From the NCBI RefSeq assembly GCF_024362525.1, contig NZ_CP101458.1:2170001-2234000 (forward strand): a DNA stretch of 64,000 bases. Reading direction: 5' to 3'. Under the pieces are notes generated by a model. The model did no database searches and was not told the origin of the DNA. It saw nothing but the letters and a program-made list of their open reading frames with translations. The stretch comes from Natrononativus amylolyticus. Lineage in GTDB: Archaea > Halobacteriota > Halobacteria > Halobacteriales > Natrialbaceae. Positions within the stretch are counted from its first letter, which is position 1. Each line of letters begins with the position of its first letter. The position numbers were made by a program, and so were the translations under genes. This document shows positions 52,132-61,730 of this stretch, piece after piece.

Positions 52132-53676
52132 GTGACGGACAACACATACGTCGGCGCGGTAGACCAGGGGACGACGGGCACGCGGTTCATGGTGTTCGAC
52201 CACGGCGGCCAGGTCGTCGCGAACGCCTACGAGAAACACGAACAGCACTACCCGGAGCCCGGCTGGGTCGAACACGACCCGCTCGAGATCTGGGAGAACA
52301 CGAAACGCGTCATCACGGCGGCGCTCGAGCGGGCTGCCATCGACCCCGGACAGCTCGAGGCGATCGGCGTCACCAACCAGCGCGAGACGACGGTGCTGTG
52401 GGACGCCGAGACGGGGAAGCCGGTCCACAACGCCATCGTCTGGCAGGACCGCCGGACGACCGATCGGATCGAGGAACTCGAGGACAACGGCGGCGTCGAG
52501 ACCATCCGGGAGAAGACCGGCCTCGAGGCCGACGCCTACTTCTCGGCGACGAAAGCCGAGTGGCTGCTCGACAATGCAGACCCGATCAAACTCGAGCGGA
52601 GCCGCCCCGACGACGTCCGAGATCGCGCCGAGAGCGGCGACGTCCTGTTCGGAACGATCGACAGCTGGCTCGTCTACAACCTCACCGGCGCACACGTCAC
52701 CGAGGTGACGAACGCCTCGCGGACGATGCTGTACAACATCCACGACCTCGAGTGGGACGACGACCTGCTCGCGGCGTTCTCGGTCCCGCGTGCGATGCTG
52801 CCGGAGGTGCGCCCCTCGAGCGACGACGACACCTACGGGACGACCGATCCGGACGGCTTTCTGGGCGCCGAGATCCCGGTCGCCGGCGCGCTCGGCGACC
52901 AGCAGGCGGCGCTGTTCGGCCAGACCTGCTTCGACGCCGGTGACGCCAAGAACACCTACGGCACCGGGAGCTTCTTCCTGATGAACACCGGGGACGAGGC
53001 CGTCGAGAGCGAACACGGGCTGTTGACGACGATCGGCTTCCAGCGCGCCGGCGAGCCGGTCCAGTACGCCCTCGAGGGCTCGATCTTCATCACCGGGGCG
53101 GCGATCGAGTGGCTCGAGGACCTGACGCTGATCGACGACCCGACCGAGACGGCCGAACTCGCCCGGAGCGTCGAGTCGACCGACGGCGTCTACGTCGTCC
53201 CCGCGTTCACGGGGCTGGGTGCGCCCCACTGGGACCAGCGCGCCCGGGGCACCGTCGTCGGGATGACGCGGGGCACCCGCCGGGAGCACCTCGTCCGGGC
53301 GACCCTCGAGTCGATCGCCTACCAGACCCGCGACGTCGCCGAGGCGATGGAGGCCGACTCGGACATCGAGATGACCTCCCTGAAGGTCGACGGCGGCGCC
53401 GTCAAGAACAACTTTCTCTGTCAGCTCCAGTCGGACATCATCGGCTCGGAGATCGTCCGTCCCGTCGTCGACGAGACGACGGCGCTCGGCTCGGCGTACG
53501 CGGCCGGCCTCGCGGTGGGCTACTGGACCGGCCTCGAGGAGCTCCGGAACAACTGGCAGGTCGACCGCGAGTTCGAACCCCGCCTCGCGCGGTCGACGGC
53601 CGACGAGAAGTACGCCCGGTGGATGGACGCCGTCGACTGTGCCCGCGGGTGGGCGACCGACGGTGCGGACCCCTGA
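52132..53676 (+). CDS. glpK: Glycerol kinase GlpK
   Basis: A 514-residue FGGY-family kinase that phosphorylates glycerol at C3 with ATP. YVGAVDQGTTGTRFMVFDH forms the first phosphate-binding loop; IVWQDRRTTDRIEEL, LFGTIDSWLVYNLTGAHVTE and the C-terminal GAPHWDQRARGTVVGMTRGT complete the signature. It starts with GTG at 52132 (MTDNTYVGAV). Divergent from glpABC, giving the first two steps of glycerol use. Length normal. Confidence 0.95.
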   Translation: MTDNTYVGAVDQGTTGTRFMVFDHGGQVVANAYEKHEQHYPEPGWVEHDPLEIWENTKRVITAALERAAIDPGQLEAIGVTNQRETTVLWDAETGKPVHNAIVWQDRRTTDRIEELEDNGGVETIREKTGLEADAYFSATKAEWLLDNADPIKLERSRPDDVRDRAESGDVLFGTIDSWLVYNLTGAHVTEVTNASRTMLYNIHDLEWDDDLLAAFSVPRAMLPEVRPSSDDDTYGTTDPDGFLGAEIPVAGALGDQQAALFGQTCFDAGDAKNTYGTGSFFLMNTGDEAVESEHGLLTTIGFQRAGEPVQYALEGSIFITGAAIEWLEDLTLIDDPTETAELARSVESTDGVYVVPAFTGLGAPHWDQRARGTVVGMTRGTRREHLVRATLESIAYQTRDVAEAMEADSDIEMTSLKVDGGAVKNNFLCQLQSDIIGSEIVRPVVDETTALGSAYAAGLAVGYWTGLEELRNNWQVDREFEPRLARSTADEKYARWMDAVDCARGWATDGADP

Positions 53677-53767
53677 CAGCGACACTAGACCGCCGGTAGC
53701 CACCCTGCGTCGGCCACTCCGCCCGGAGAACCAACGCCTTTAGCCTCGTCGCCCCCAACCCCGAGCA

Positions 53768-54454
53768 ATGACCTCCGACCCGCCGCTCGTCCTCGACATC
53801 GACGGCACCCTGACGCGCACCGAGGGATGGGGCATCGACCCCCGAATCTTCGACCCGTTGCTCGAGTGGGACGCGCCGATCGTCATCGCCACCGGGAAGG
53901 CCTTTCCCTACCCGATCGCGCTCTGTCACCTCGTCGGCGTTCCCGAACTCGTCGTCGCCGAGAACGGCGGCGTCGTCTACACCGGCGACGACGTCCGCTT
54001 CACCGCCGATCGCGCGGCCGCCCAGGCCGTCGCCGAGGAGTACCGTGCCGCGGGGTACGACCTCGGCTGGGGCCCCGAGGACACCGTCAACCGGTGGCGC
54101 GAGACCGAACTCGCCGTCTCCCGCGAGCGGCCCCTCGAGCCGCTCGAAGCGATCGCCGCCGACCACGACCTCGAGGTCGTCGACACCGGCTACGCCTACC
54201 ACGTCAAGGACAGGGCGCCGAACAAGGGCGACGGCGTCCGAACGATCGCGGACCGCGTCGGGTTCGACCCCGTGGAGGCCGTCGCCGTCGGCGACTCGAC
54301 GAACGACGTCTCGACGTTCGAGGTCGTGGGCCGCTCGTTCGCGGTCGCCAACGCCGACGAGGACGCCCGCGAAGCCGCGGACGAGGTGCTCTCAGAACCG
54401 CACGCCGAGGGCACGCTGGCGGCGCTCGAGCGGGTTCGGAAACGGCAGGTGTAA
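53768..54454 (+). CDS. pgp: Phosphoglycolate phosphatase (archaeal HAD type)
   Basis: A 228-residue HAD hydrolase. Motif I is LDIDGTLTRTEG (nucleophile Asp10), motif II the threonine in VIATGK, motif III Lys in DRAPNKGDGV, and motif IV GDSTNDVSTFE. The C2 cap domain and length match archaeal phosphoglycolate phosphatase, although related sucrose- or mannosyl-phosphate phosphatases share the pattern. It lies 91 nt after glpK on the same strand but probably is a separate unit. Confidence 0.83.
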   Translation: MTSDPPLVLDIDGTLTRTEGWGIDPRIFDPLLEWDAPIVIATGKAFPYPIALCHLVGVPELVVAENGGVVYTGDDVRFTADRAAAQAVAEEYRAAGYDLGWGPEDTVNRWRETELAVSRERPLEPLEAIAADHDLEVVDTGYAYHVKDRAPNKGDGVRTIADRVGFDPVEAVAVGDSTNDVSTFEVVGRSFAVANADEDAREAADEVLSEPHAEGTLAALERVRKRQV

Positions 54455-54490
54455 TGGAGCGTCGCGGGGTGGAGACCCCGGGTGTCCGCG

Positions 54491-56278
54491 TTACTCGAGC
54501 AGGTCGCTCGTCGAGAGCCCGGAGCTGATCCAGTCGCGGACGGAGACGTTGTCGGCCCGGAGTCCGAGCGCGCGGACGGTGTCGGGGTTGCAGCCGTTCG
54601 AGAGACCGATGCCGGCCGACCGGCTACCGGTGCCACGGAGTCGACAGCCGAACAGATCCGTGTCCTCGGCGTCGAGGTTGACGACGCAGCCGCCGTTTGC
54701 GACCTCGATCGTACAGCGGTCGAGACGCACGTCGGGCTCGGAGATGTACACCCCCTCCCTGAGTTCGTCCGACTCGCTGATGCGCACCTCGCAGTCCCGG
54801 AGCGTGACGTTCCCCCGGCGAACGAGCACCGAGAAGCCGCGGTCGCCGTCGTAGCGCGTGTCGTCGTGGACGGTGACGTTCTCGAGGATCACCGGCTCGA
54901 GGGTGTCGTTTCCGCCCTGGGTGATGCGGATCGCGGGCGCGTCGGCGTCGGGGCCGAGGTAGACGTTCGAGTTACAGATCCGACCGCCGTCGGCGTCGCT
55001 GTTGACGCGGATGACGTCGTTCGCGGCGCCCGGGGCGTCGATCGTCACGTTCTCCGCGAGCGGCGATCCGCCCTGGAGCCACAGCCCGCAGCCGGGGTGG
55101 GCGGAGTCGGCTCCGTTCTCGAGGACGATCCGGGAGTCCCGACAGACGTCGCCGTCGCCGAGGCGGACGTTGCCGCCGCCGTTGTTCTTGGCCGTACAGC
55201 CCCGGAGGATCGACTTTCCGGGCGAGTTCGCCACGTAGAACCCGTTGTCGACGAACCCCTCGACGTAACACCCTTCGAAGACGTTGACCCCCTCGTGGGG
55301 CGGATCCGCGCTGAACGGGATCGCGTGTCCGACGGAACCGTTGCCGGTCTCGCGGTCACCGTCCGGGAGCGTGACGTTCCGAATCGTACCCAGCCCGGTC
55401 TCCTCCGTGAGGTTGACGAGCACCGTGAACCGGTCGCCGCCGTTCGGCCCCTGTCGGTAGCGCTGCCCGCGAAGTGTGACGTTCTCGAGGACGGCCCGGT
55501 CCTCGACGTTGATTCGCGCGATGCCGGCGTCGCGATCGTCGCTCCCGCTGATGTCGACCGTGACGTTCTGCAGTGTCGTTCGCGACGCGCCGCCGCGCCC
55601 CGAGCCGAGCCGGAACGCGAGGTCGACGTCGTCGGACTCGATCTCGAGGGTCGCCGCCGGCGCCCCGACGAGGCCGAAGAACTCGAAGTCGGTGAGCGAC
55701 AGTTCGCTGTTCCAGGAGTAGCGACCGGACGGGAGAACGAAACAGTGGTCGACCGCCTCCTGGTCCTCGAGGTACGCGGCGATCTCGGCGGCGAGGTCGC
55801 CCTCGTGGTCGATCTCGGGTGCAGCCACGACGTCGATCCGGTTGTGGCCGACGACCGAGAGGTTGTCGACGACAGCGCCCTCGAGCACCCGCAGCGGACC
55901 TGGTCGGGGCGTCCCCGGGGCGTCAGCGCGGGCGCCCTTGATCGGGGCCTGGAACTCGACCGGCCCCGGGCTGTCCGCCTCGCCCTCGAACGCCCGCAGG
56001 AAGTGCGTTCCCGCGGCGGTATCGTACAGCTGTGCGTGGCCGTCCCCCGACCCCGAGGTACAGAAGCTCGCGTAGTTACTCGAGGGCCAGAAGTTGTCGC
56101 CGTTGATCAGGTCGTTTCCGTTCAGATCGAGGTCGTCCTCGAGCGAGAGCTGTCCGTCGCTAGCACCGACGCGGCCGGCGCCGAACAGGCCGACGCCCGC
56201 CAGCCCCGCCAGCGCGAGCGTACCCCGCCGCGTCACGCCCTCCGACGCACCACTATCAGTCGTATCGTTCACCATCAC
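54491..56278 (-). CDS. Tat-exported right-handed parallel beta-helix protein
   Basis: A 595-residue secreted protein. The signal has TRRGTLALAGLAGVGLFGAG, a twin-arginine export sequence. The body contains many short strand repeats with Asn/Asp turns (LENVTLRGQR, RCTIEVANG, LENVTVHDDT), as in pectate-lyase-like beta-helices. Several N-x-T/S sequons make it a likely target of the glycosylation locus. No catalytic residues can be assigned; it may bind or cleave polysaccharide. An ATG one codon downstream (56275) is an alternative start. Confidence 0.78.
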   Translation of the reverse strand: MMVNDTTDSGASEGVTRRGTLALAGLAGVGLFGAGRVGASDGQLSLEDDLDLNGNDLINGDNFWPSSNYASFCTSGSGDGHAQLYDTAAGTHFLRAFEGEADSPGPVEFQAPIKGARADAPGTPRPGPLRVLEGAVVDNLSVVGHNRIDVVAAPEIDHEGDLAAEIAAYLEDQEAVDHCFVLPSGRYSWNSELSLTDFEFFGLVGAPAATLEIESDDVDLAFRLGSGRGGASRTTLQNVTVDISGSDDRDAGIARINVEDRAVLENVTLRGQRYRQGPNGGDRFTVLVNLTEETGLGTIRNVTLPDGDRETGNGSVGHAIPFSADPPHEGVNVFEGCYVEGFVDNGFYVANSPGKSILRGCTAKNNGGGNVRLGDGDVCRDSRIVLENGADSAHPGCGLWLQGGSPLAENVTIDAPGAANDVIRVNSDADGGRICNSNVYLGPDADAPAIRITQGGNDTLEPVILENVTVHDDTRYDGDRGFSVLVRRGNVTLRDCEVRISESDELREGVYISEPDVRLDRCTIEVANGGCVVNLDAEDTDLFGCRLRGTGSRSAGIGLSNGCNPDTVRALGLRADNVSVRDWISSGLSTSDLLE

Positions 56279-56429
56279 TAATCGCTCGGATACTCTTCTC
56301 TGTAAGAGTTTACTTCTATATGTACATTCTTTATAATAGAATCAAATTATCGTACTGTTTTTAGAGAACAACGGCAGCGACTCGCGACACACCACACGCC
56401 TTTTGGTCGCGCCCGCCGACGCACAGGGT
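56279..56429. promoter_or_regulatory. AT-rich divergent promoter region (beta-helix protein / taw1)
   Basis: The minus-strand TATA-like ACATATAGAAG (about 56313-56323) serves the beta-helix gene. Between it and the start lies the inverted repeat ACTCTT (56292-56297), 6 nt, AAGAGT (56304-56309). Positions 56330-56360 are strongly AT-rich and probably hold the taw1 promoter. Confidence 0.45.
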
Positions 56430-57437
56430 ATGAGCGACTCCGCCGATCCCGAATCCGGGAGCACAGACGGTGACGACGGCGGGCCGATGCAGGTCTCGAG
56501 TCCGAACTACCACAGCGAGAACCACACGGCCGCCCAGACCTGCGGCTGGACCGCGAACGCGTTGCGCGGCGAGGGGAAGTGCTACAAGAACATCTACTAC
56601 GGCATCGAGTCCCACCGCTGCATCCAGATGACGCCGGTCGTCCGGTGCAACGAGCGCTGCGTCTTCTGCTGGCGCGACCACAACGGTCACGCCTACGAGA
56701 TGGACGGCGTCGAGTGGGACGACCCCGAGGCGGTCGTCGACGCCTCGATCGACCTCCAGAAGAAGCTGCTCTCGGGGTTCGGCGGCAACGACGAGGTTCC
56801 CCGCGAGGTGTTCGAGCAGGCGATGGAACCCCGCCACGTCGCGATCAGCCTCGACGGCGAGCCGTCGCTGTACCCCTACCTGCCGGAGCTCATCGAGGCG
56901 TTCCACGACCGGGATATCACGACCTTCCTCGTCTCGAACGGCACCCGCCCCGAGGTGATCCGGGAGTGTGATCCCACCCAACTGTACATCAGCGTCGACG
57001 CGCCCGAGCGACACACCTTCGATCGGGTCGTCAAGGCGATGGAGGACGACGCCTGGGAGAAGCTGGTGGAAACGATGGACATCCTCGCCGAAAAGGAGGA
57101 GACGCGAACCGTCCTGCGGACGACGCTCGTCAAAGGCGAGAACATGCGCGATCCCGACTGGTACGCCGCCTTCTACGAGCGCGCCGACCCCGATTTCGTC
57201 GAACTGAAGGCCTACATGCACGTCGGCCACTCCCGCGGACGCCTCGACCGCTCGTCGATGCCCGACCACGAGGAGGTCGTCGCGTTCACCGAAGCGGTCC
57301 AGGAACACATGCCCGAGTTCACGGAACTGAAGGACGTCCCCGCCTCTCGAGTCGCGCTGCTCTCGAAAACCCGCGACACCTGGGTTCCCAAGCTCAAGAA
57401 AGACAGCGAGTTCTGGGCTCGAGACGTCCGCGCGTGA
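56430..57437 (+). CDS. taw1: 4-demethylwyosine synthase Taw1/TYW1
   Basis: A 335-residue radical SAM enzyme that builds the third ring of wyosine bases at tRNA-Phe G37 from pyruvate. The radical SAM cysteines are in CNERCVFCWRDHNG (about residues 72-79), with a second cluster cysteine set suggested by QTCGWTAN and KCYKNIYYG. MTPVVRCNERC and ISLDGEPSLYPYL are typical. It acts after Trm5, also in this window (15168). The ATG at 56430 gives the usual length. Confidence 0.92.
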   Translation: MSDSADPESGSTDGDDGGPMQVSSPNYHSENHTAAQTCGWTANALRGEGKCYKNIYYGIESHRCIQMTPVVRCNERCVFCWRDHNGHAYEMDGVEWDDPEAVVDASIDLQKKLLSGFGGNDEVPREVFEQAMEPRHVAISLDGEPSLYPYLPELIEAFHDRDITTFLVSNGTRPEVIRECDPTQLYISVDAPERHTFDRVVKAMEDDAWEKLVETMDILAEKEETRTVLRTTLVKGENMRDPDWYAAFYERADPDFVELKAYMHVGHSRGRLDRSSMPDHEEVVAFTEAVQEHMPEFTELKDVPASRVALLSKTRDTWVPKLKKDSEFWARDVRA

Positions 57438-57556
57438 ACTGCCCCACCCACCGTCGGGCGCACGGGTCACCCCAATCCGCCCGAACCGCCAGGTTTTAGC
57501 CCCGACTCCTCGAGGATAGCGTACTGGCCCGATCGATCCCACCGCCATCACACTTT

Positions 57557-57570
57557 TGGGACGCATCCCA
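57557..57570 (+). promoter_or_regulatory. Inverted repeat TGGGA-CGCA-TCCCA upstream of rbkR
   Basis: TGGGA (57557-57561), CGCA, TCCCA (57566-57570) sits about 12 nt before CTTTTACG (57582-57589), the TATA-like element 23-30 nt before the rbkR start. It is placed for a regulator acting at the BRE. The product carries a winged helix, so self-binding is possible. Confidence 0.5.
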
Positions 57571-57611
57571 CATTCGGTACGCTTTTACGTCGAGGCGGCA
57601 AACTCCCGGCT

Positions 57612-58316
57612 ATGTCACTGACAGCGACGTCTACCGTCGGCCACGACGAACTGGCCGTCCTCAAACTCCTCGCCCTCGAGGGCGGTATCGAGGGTGACGT
57701 CAAGGTCTCCTGTGCGGATCTCGCGGCCCGACTCGACGCCTCGAACCAGACCGCCTCGCGGCGCCTCCAGCGTCTCGAGAGCGCCGGCCTGCTCGAGCGC
57801 GATACGGTGAGCGACGGCCAGTGGGTCGCAGTCACCGACGACGGCGAAGGGGCGCTCCGGGCGGAGTACGAGGAGTACCGTCGCATCTTCGAGACGGGCG
57901 CCGAGATCGAACTCGAGGGCACCGTCACGGGCGGGATGGGCGAGGGTCGTCACTACATCTCGCTGCCGGGCTACAGCCGCCAGTTCCGGGATCGGCTTGC
58001 GTACGAGCCGTTCCCCGGAACGCTCAACGTCGAGCTCAGCGAGGACAGCGTCCGTCGCCGGAACGCGGTGACCTCCCTCGAGTCGATCCCGATCGACGGC
58101 TGGGAGGACGACGAGCGCACCTACGGCCCGGCGGTCTGTTACCCCGCGACGATCGAAACCGCCGACGGCGAGGTCTACGAGGAGGCACACACCATCGCCC
58201 CCGAGCGCACGCACCACGACGACGACCAGCTCGAGCTGATCGCCCCCGAGAAGCTCCGGGACGCCCTCGAGCTGGCGGACGACGACCGCGTCACGGTCTC
58301 CGTGGGTGATCGGTGA
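57612..58316 (+). CDS. rbkR: Riboflavin kinase/regulator RbkR (CTP-dependent)
   Basis: A 234-residue two-domain protein. A winged helix (about 1-85; [20 protein letters not shown]) precedes an archaeal CTP-dependent riboflavin kinase domain (about 95-230) with [29 protein letters not shown] and [20 protein letters not shown]-type segments. Archaeal RbkR proteins are described as bifunctional: the kinase makes FMN and the helix represses riboflavin genes. It overlaps ribB by 4 nt, and an inverted repeat lies upstream. Confidence 0.9.
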   Translation: MSLTATSTVGHDELAVLKLLALEGGIEGDVKVSCADLAARLDASNQTASRRLQRLESAGLLERDTVSDGQWVAVTDDGEGALRAEYEEYRRIFETGAEIELEGTVTGGMGEGRHYISLPGYSRQFRDRLAYEPFPGTLNVELSEDSVRRRNAVTSLESIPIDGWEDDERTYGPAVCYPATIETADGEVYEEAHTIAPERTHHDDDQLELIAPEKLRDALELADDDRVTVSVGDR

Positions 58317-59008
58317 TGGCCGGGCCGTCCACCGCGGGTGCGGGACCGAGCGCCGGCGCCGCGCCGGACACGGTCGACCAGGCCCTCGAGTCGCTTCGCG
58401 TCGGCGACCCGGTACTCGTTCACGACGCCGCCGACCGCGAGGGCGAGACGGACCTGATCTACCACGCCGACGCCGTCACCCCCGAGGCCGTCTCGCGGCT
58501 GCGAAACGACGCGGGCGGGCTGATCTGCGTCGCCGTCGACGACGCGACCGCCGACGCCTTCGACCTCCCCTTCTACAGCGAGGAGGTCGATCACCCCGCG
58601 ACGACCGACCACGAACTCGGCTACGACGAGCGCTCGTCGTTCTCGCTCACCGTCAACCACCGCGACACCTACACCGGTATCACGGACAACGATCGGTCGC
58701 TCACCATCCGAAAGCTCGGCGAGGCGGCCGCGGAGCCCTCGAGTACGACGTTCGCCGAGGAGTTCCGCGTCCCCGGCCACGTCCACCTCCTCAGGGCCGC
58801 ACCGGACCTGCTCGTCCAGCGCGAGGGCCACACCGAACTCGGCCTCGCGCTCGCCAACGCAGCCGACTGCCCGCCCGCGGTCGTCGTCTGTGAGATGCTC
58901 GACGACGAGACCGGCGAGGCGCTCACCCCCGAGGACGCCCGGGCGTACGCGACCCGCCACGGCTTCCCCTACCTCGAGGGACGGGACGTCCTCGAGCGAC
59001 TCGGCTGA
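58313..59008 (+). CDS. ribB: 3,4-dihydroxy-2-butanone-4-phosphate synthase RibB
   Basis: A 231-residue enzyme converting ribulose 5-phosphate to the four-carbon unit of riboflavin. [21 protein letters not shown] carries the conserved DREGE-type metal motif in two parts, followed by [20 protein letters not shown] and the late GHVHLLRA. The C-terminal segment ([14 protein letters not shown]) is standard. It overlaps rbkR by 4 nt, so synthesis and kinase are made together. The N-terminal 20 residues are Ala/Gly-rich. Confidence 0.93.
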   Translation: MMAGPSTAGAGPSAGAAPDTVDQALESLRVGDPVLVHDAADREGETDLIYHADAVTPEAVSRLRNDAGGLICVAVDDATADAFDLPFYSEEVDHPATTDHELGYDERSSFSLTVNHRDTYTGITDNDRSLTIRKLGEAAAEPSSTTFAEEFRVPGHVHLLRAAPDLLVQREGHTELGLALANAADCPPAVVVCEMLDDETGEALTPEDARAYATRHGFPYLEGRDVLERLG

Positions 59009-59079
59009 CGCGGTCCCGATTCTGGCAGCGCAGGGGTGAATCGCGAACGTTCATTACAGTGGGTTTCCTCTCCCCGTCT

Positions 59080-60012
59080 ATGAGCTTCGAGGAGATGGAC
59101 GTCGACACGATCTGGATGGACGGGGAGTTCGTCGACTGGGACGACGCGCAGATCCACGTACTCACTCACGGCCTCCACTACGGCACCGGCGTCTTCGAGG
59201 GCGCGCGCTGTTACGAGACCGAAGACGGCCCCGCGATCTTCCGGTGGGACGAGCACGTCGAACGGCTCTTCGCGTCGTGTAAACCCTACGAGATGGAGAT
59301 CGACCACGATCCCGAGGAGCTCACCGAGGCGACGAAAGAACTCATCACCCGCCAGGACCTCACCTCGTGTTATATCCGCCCGATCGCGTTCTACGGCTAC
59401 GAGAGCCTCGGCGTGAGCCCCGGCGACTGTCCCACCCGGATCGCCATCGCCGCCTGGCCGTGGGGCACCTACCTCGGCGAGGAGGCCCTCGAGAACGGCA
59501 TCGACGTGATGGTCTCCTCGTGGCGCAAGCACTCCTCGAGCCAGATCCCGACGAACGCGAAGACCACCGGACTGTACGTCAACAGCATGCTCGCCGGCGA
59601 GGAGGCCCGCAGAAACGGTTATGCTGAGGCCATCGTGCTGAACAAGGAGGGTCACGTCGCGGAGGGTCCCGGCGAGAACATCTTCCTCGTGCGCGACGGC
59701 GAGATCTTCACGCCCGGCCTCTCGGAGTCGATCCTCGACGGCATCACCCGCGACTCCGTGATCACGATCGCCCGCGACCTGGGCTACACCGTCCACGACA
59801 ACGTCACCATCTCTCGAGGCGAACTCAACACCGCCGACGAGCTGTTCTTCACCGGCTCGGCCGCCGAGGTGACGCCGATCCGGAAGGTCGACAACGTCGT
59901 CGTCGACGACGGCACCCGCGGCCCCGTCACCGAGGAGATCCAGTCGCGCTTCTTCGACGTCGTCGAGCGCCACACCGACGATTACGACGAGTGGTTCACG
60001 TACATACAATAA
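59080..60012 (+). CDS. ilvE: Branched-chain amino acid aminotransferase IlvE
   Basis: A 310-residue fold-type IV PLP aminotransferase, the last step for Val, Leu and Ile. IWMDGEFVDWDDAQIHVLTH and HYGTGVFEGARCYETEDGPA are typical; the PLP-binding region has EAIVLNKEGHVAEGPGENIF and the phosphate-binding FTGSAAEVTPI. I chose ATG 59080; a GTG 7 codons upstream (59059) is possible. It complements the ilv/leu cluster 32 kb away and stands alone here. Confidence 0.92.
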   Translation: MSFEEMDVDTIWMDGEFVDWDDAQIHVLTHGLHYGTGVFEGARCYETEDGPAIFRWDEHVERLFASCKPYEMEIDHDPEELTEATKELITRQDLTSCYIRPIAFYGYESLGVSPGDCPTRIAIAAWPWGTYLGEEALENGIDVMVSSWRKHSSSQIPTNAKTTGLYVNSMLAGEEARRNGYAEAIVLNKEGHVAEGPGENIFLVRDGEIFTPGLSESILDGITRDSVITIARDLGYTVHDNVTISRGELNTADELFFTGSAAEVTPIRKVDNVVVDDGTRGPVTEEIQSRFFDVVERHTDDYDEWFTYIQ

Positions 60013-60028
60013 CCACCGTTCACCGCCC

Positions 60029-60096
60029 ACCTTTTACCGAGGGACGCTCTGCTGTGTGGCGGAGCCACCAGCAGAGCAGACCGCAGCGTAAAAGGT
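60029..60096. terminator. Nested inverted repeat between convergent genes
   Basis: An outer pair, ACCTTTTAC (60029-60037) and GTAAAAGGT (60088-60096), encloses a hairpin: GCTCTGCTG (60046-60054), one bulged T, GTGGC, a 3-nt loop, GCCAC, CAGCAGAGC (60069-60077). It lies between the ilvE stop (60012) and the DUF502 stop (60099). T runs on the outer arms serve both directions, so it fits a bidirectional terminator. Confidence 0.65.
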
Positions 60097-60098
60097 CG

Positions 60099-60797
60099 TT
60101 AGTCGTCGTCGGCTTTGCCCTCCCCCGCTTTCCGCTCGTCGACGACGTCGATAGAGATTCCCGCGTCCATCCCCCGGTTGCGGTCGGCGTCGCCGAAGCC
60201 GGCGCTGAGAACCCTGGTGAGCGCGTCCTCGACGTTCTCGTCGAGTTCGGTGATGCGCTCGGATTCGACTTCGATGACGAACCCGGTAGTGATGTTCGGT
60301 GAGGTCGGTAAAAACAGCACTTCCCGCCCGTCGTCGGTCGTCTTCCCGGTCTTGAAGGCGGTCATCCGCAGCCCGTTCCAGGTCTGGAGTTTGACCGGCT
60401 TCTGCAGCGAATCCTGTTCCCCGAACGCGGTCTCGGCCGCCATCTTCGAGGCGTTGTAGACGACTCGAAGCCCCGGAACGCGGTTGGCGACGTCGTCGAC
60501 GATGCGTTCAACCAGTCCGCCGACGGTCGTCCGCATCAGGTAGCCGACGGAGAGCGTCAGGATGACGAGAACCGTCAGCGCGACGACGACGCGCAGGAAC
60601 TGGGCGATCTCTTCGCGCGTCTGCTCGGCCTGGGGGCCTTGACCCCCGATGAGGGGGTGGAGCGCATCCGCGTCCAGAATCAGCCCCGGAGTGAGACCCG
60701 CGATGAGTCCGTAGAGCCAGTAGATTATGTAGAGGGTGACCAGGATCGGGCCGAGAACGATGAGCCCGCTCGCGAAGTCACGCTTCCACGAGGTCAT
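60099..60797 (-). CDS. DUF502 family membrane protein
   Basis: A 232-residue membrane protein. Two hydrophobic segments at about 10-32 and 68-90 are followed by a soluble domain with RVVYNASKMAAETAF and NITTGFVIEVESERI, as in DUF502 proteins. The start SWKRDFASGLIVLGPILVTL is typical of the family. Function unknown. It is convergent with ilvE and lies on the same strand as proline dehydrogenase, 39 nt downstream of it. Confidence 0.83.
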   Translation of the reverse strand: MTSWKRDFASGLIVLGPILVTLYIIYWLYGLIAGLTPGLILDADALHPLIGGQGPQAEQTREEIAQFLRVVVALTVLVILTLSVGYLMRTTVGGLVERIVDDVANRVPGLRVVYNASKMAAETAFGEQDSLQKPVKLQTWNGLRMTAFKTGKTTDDGREVLFLPTSPNITTGFVIEVESERITELDENVEDALTRVLSAGFGDADRNRGMDAGISIDVVDERKAGEGKADDD

Positions 60798-60836
60798 GTG
60801 ACCAGTCTCACACCACGGGGATATGAGCCCTTCCCT

Positions 60837-61730
60837 TTAGCGGCCGGTGATCGCTCGTAGCGCGAACCAGAGGTTCTCCTTCCGTTCCATCACGCGCCGG
60901 TAGAAGTACGACTTCCAGCGCCCACCGTAGGGGACGTACTGCCACATCTCGTACTCCTCGGCCAGCTCGTGCTGGGCGTCCTCGCGGACGCCCATCAACA
61001 TCTGGATCTCGAACTCGCGGCCGTGTTCCTCGTGGAGGGAGATCGCGTAGTCGATCATCTCCGGGTCGTGGCTGCCGATTCCGATCCCGGCGGCCTCGTC
61101 GAAGTTCTCGAAGGCGTACGCGAGGAGTTCCTTGTACTCTCTGTTGACCTCCGCTTTGTCCTTGTAGGCGAGTTCCGCGGGCTCGTCGTAAGCTCCCTTG
61201 ACGAAGCGGATCTTCCCGGGAACGTCCGCCAGCCGCTCGACGTCCTCGCGGGTCCGTTTCAGGTTCGCCTGAATGCAGACGCCGACGCCGCCGTCGGACC
61301 ACTGCTCCGACGAGGATCGCGTTCCGTCGGAACCCTCACCGCCGTAGTGCTCGTGTGCGAGGTCCTCGTAGGCGTCCAGCGTCGCGTCGGTCGTCGTGTG
61401 ATCTTCCATGTCGATCCAGACGAACACGCCGTTCTCGGCGGCCGTCTCGACGATCTCGTCGAGGATCTCGCGGAAGACGTCCTCGCCGAGGTCGAGCCCG
61501 ATCTGGGAGGGTTTCACCGAGATGCAGGCCTCGAGGTTCGACCCCGCGATGTCCTCGACGAGCGCCCGATACTCCGCCGCGTCGGCTTCGGCGGGAACGC
61601 GGTCGTCGTAGTGTTCGCCGAGTAAGTTGACGATGGCGCGGACGTTTCGTTCGTTCAACGTTCGGACGTGATCAAGAGCCTCGGCGGGCGTCTCCCCGGC
61701 GACGAACCGACTCGCGATCGGCGGTATCAT
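60837..61730 (-). CDS. Proline dehydrogenase
   Basis: A 297-residue FAD enzyme of the PutA/ProDH TIM-barrel family that oxidises proline to pyrroline-5-carboxylate. IRFVKGAYDEPAELAYKDKA holds the signature lysine loop, and QLLMGVRE-like sequence (IQMLMGVREDAQHELAEE) and the late arginine pair in FYRRVMERKEN complete it. It is the short single-domain archaeal form, without the P5C dehydrogenase. A minus-strand TATA box CTTATAATA (61748-61756) is about 18-26 nt from the ATG. Divergent from an aminotransferase. Confidence 0.88.
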   Translation of the reverse strand: MIPPIASRFVAGETPAEALDHVRTLNERNVRAIVNLLGEHYDDRVPAEADAAEYRALVEDIAGSNLEACISVKPSQIGLDLGEDVFREILDEIVETAAENGVFVWIDMEDHTTTDATLDAYEDLAHEHYGGEGSDGTRSSSEQWSDGGVGVCIQANLKRTREDVERLADVPGKIRFVKGAYDEPAELAYKDKAEVNREYKELLAYAFENFDEAAGIGIGSHDPEMIDYAISLHEEHGREFEIQMLMGVREDAQHELAEEYEMWQYVPYGGRWKSYFYRRVMERKENLWFALRAITGR

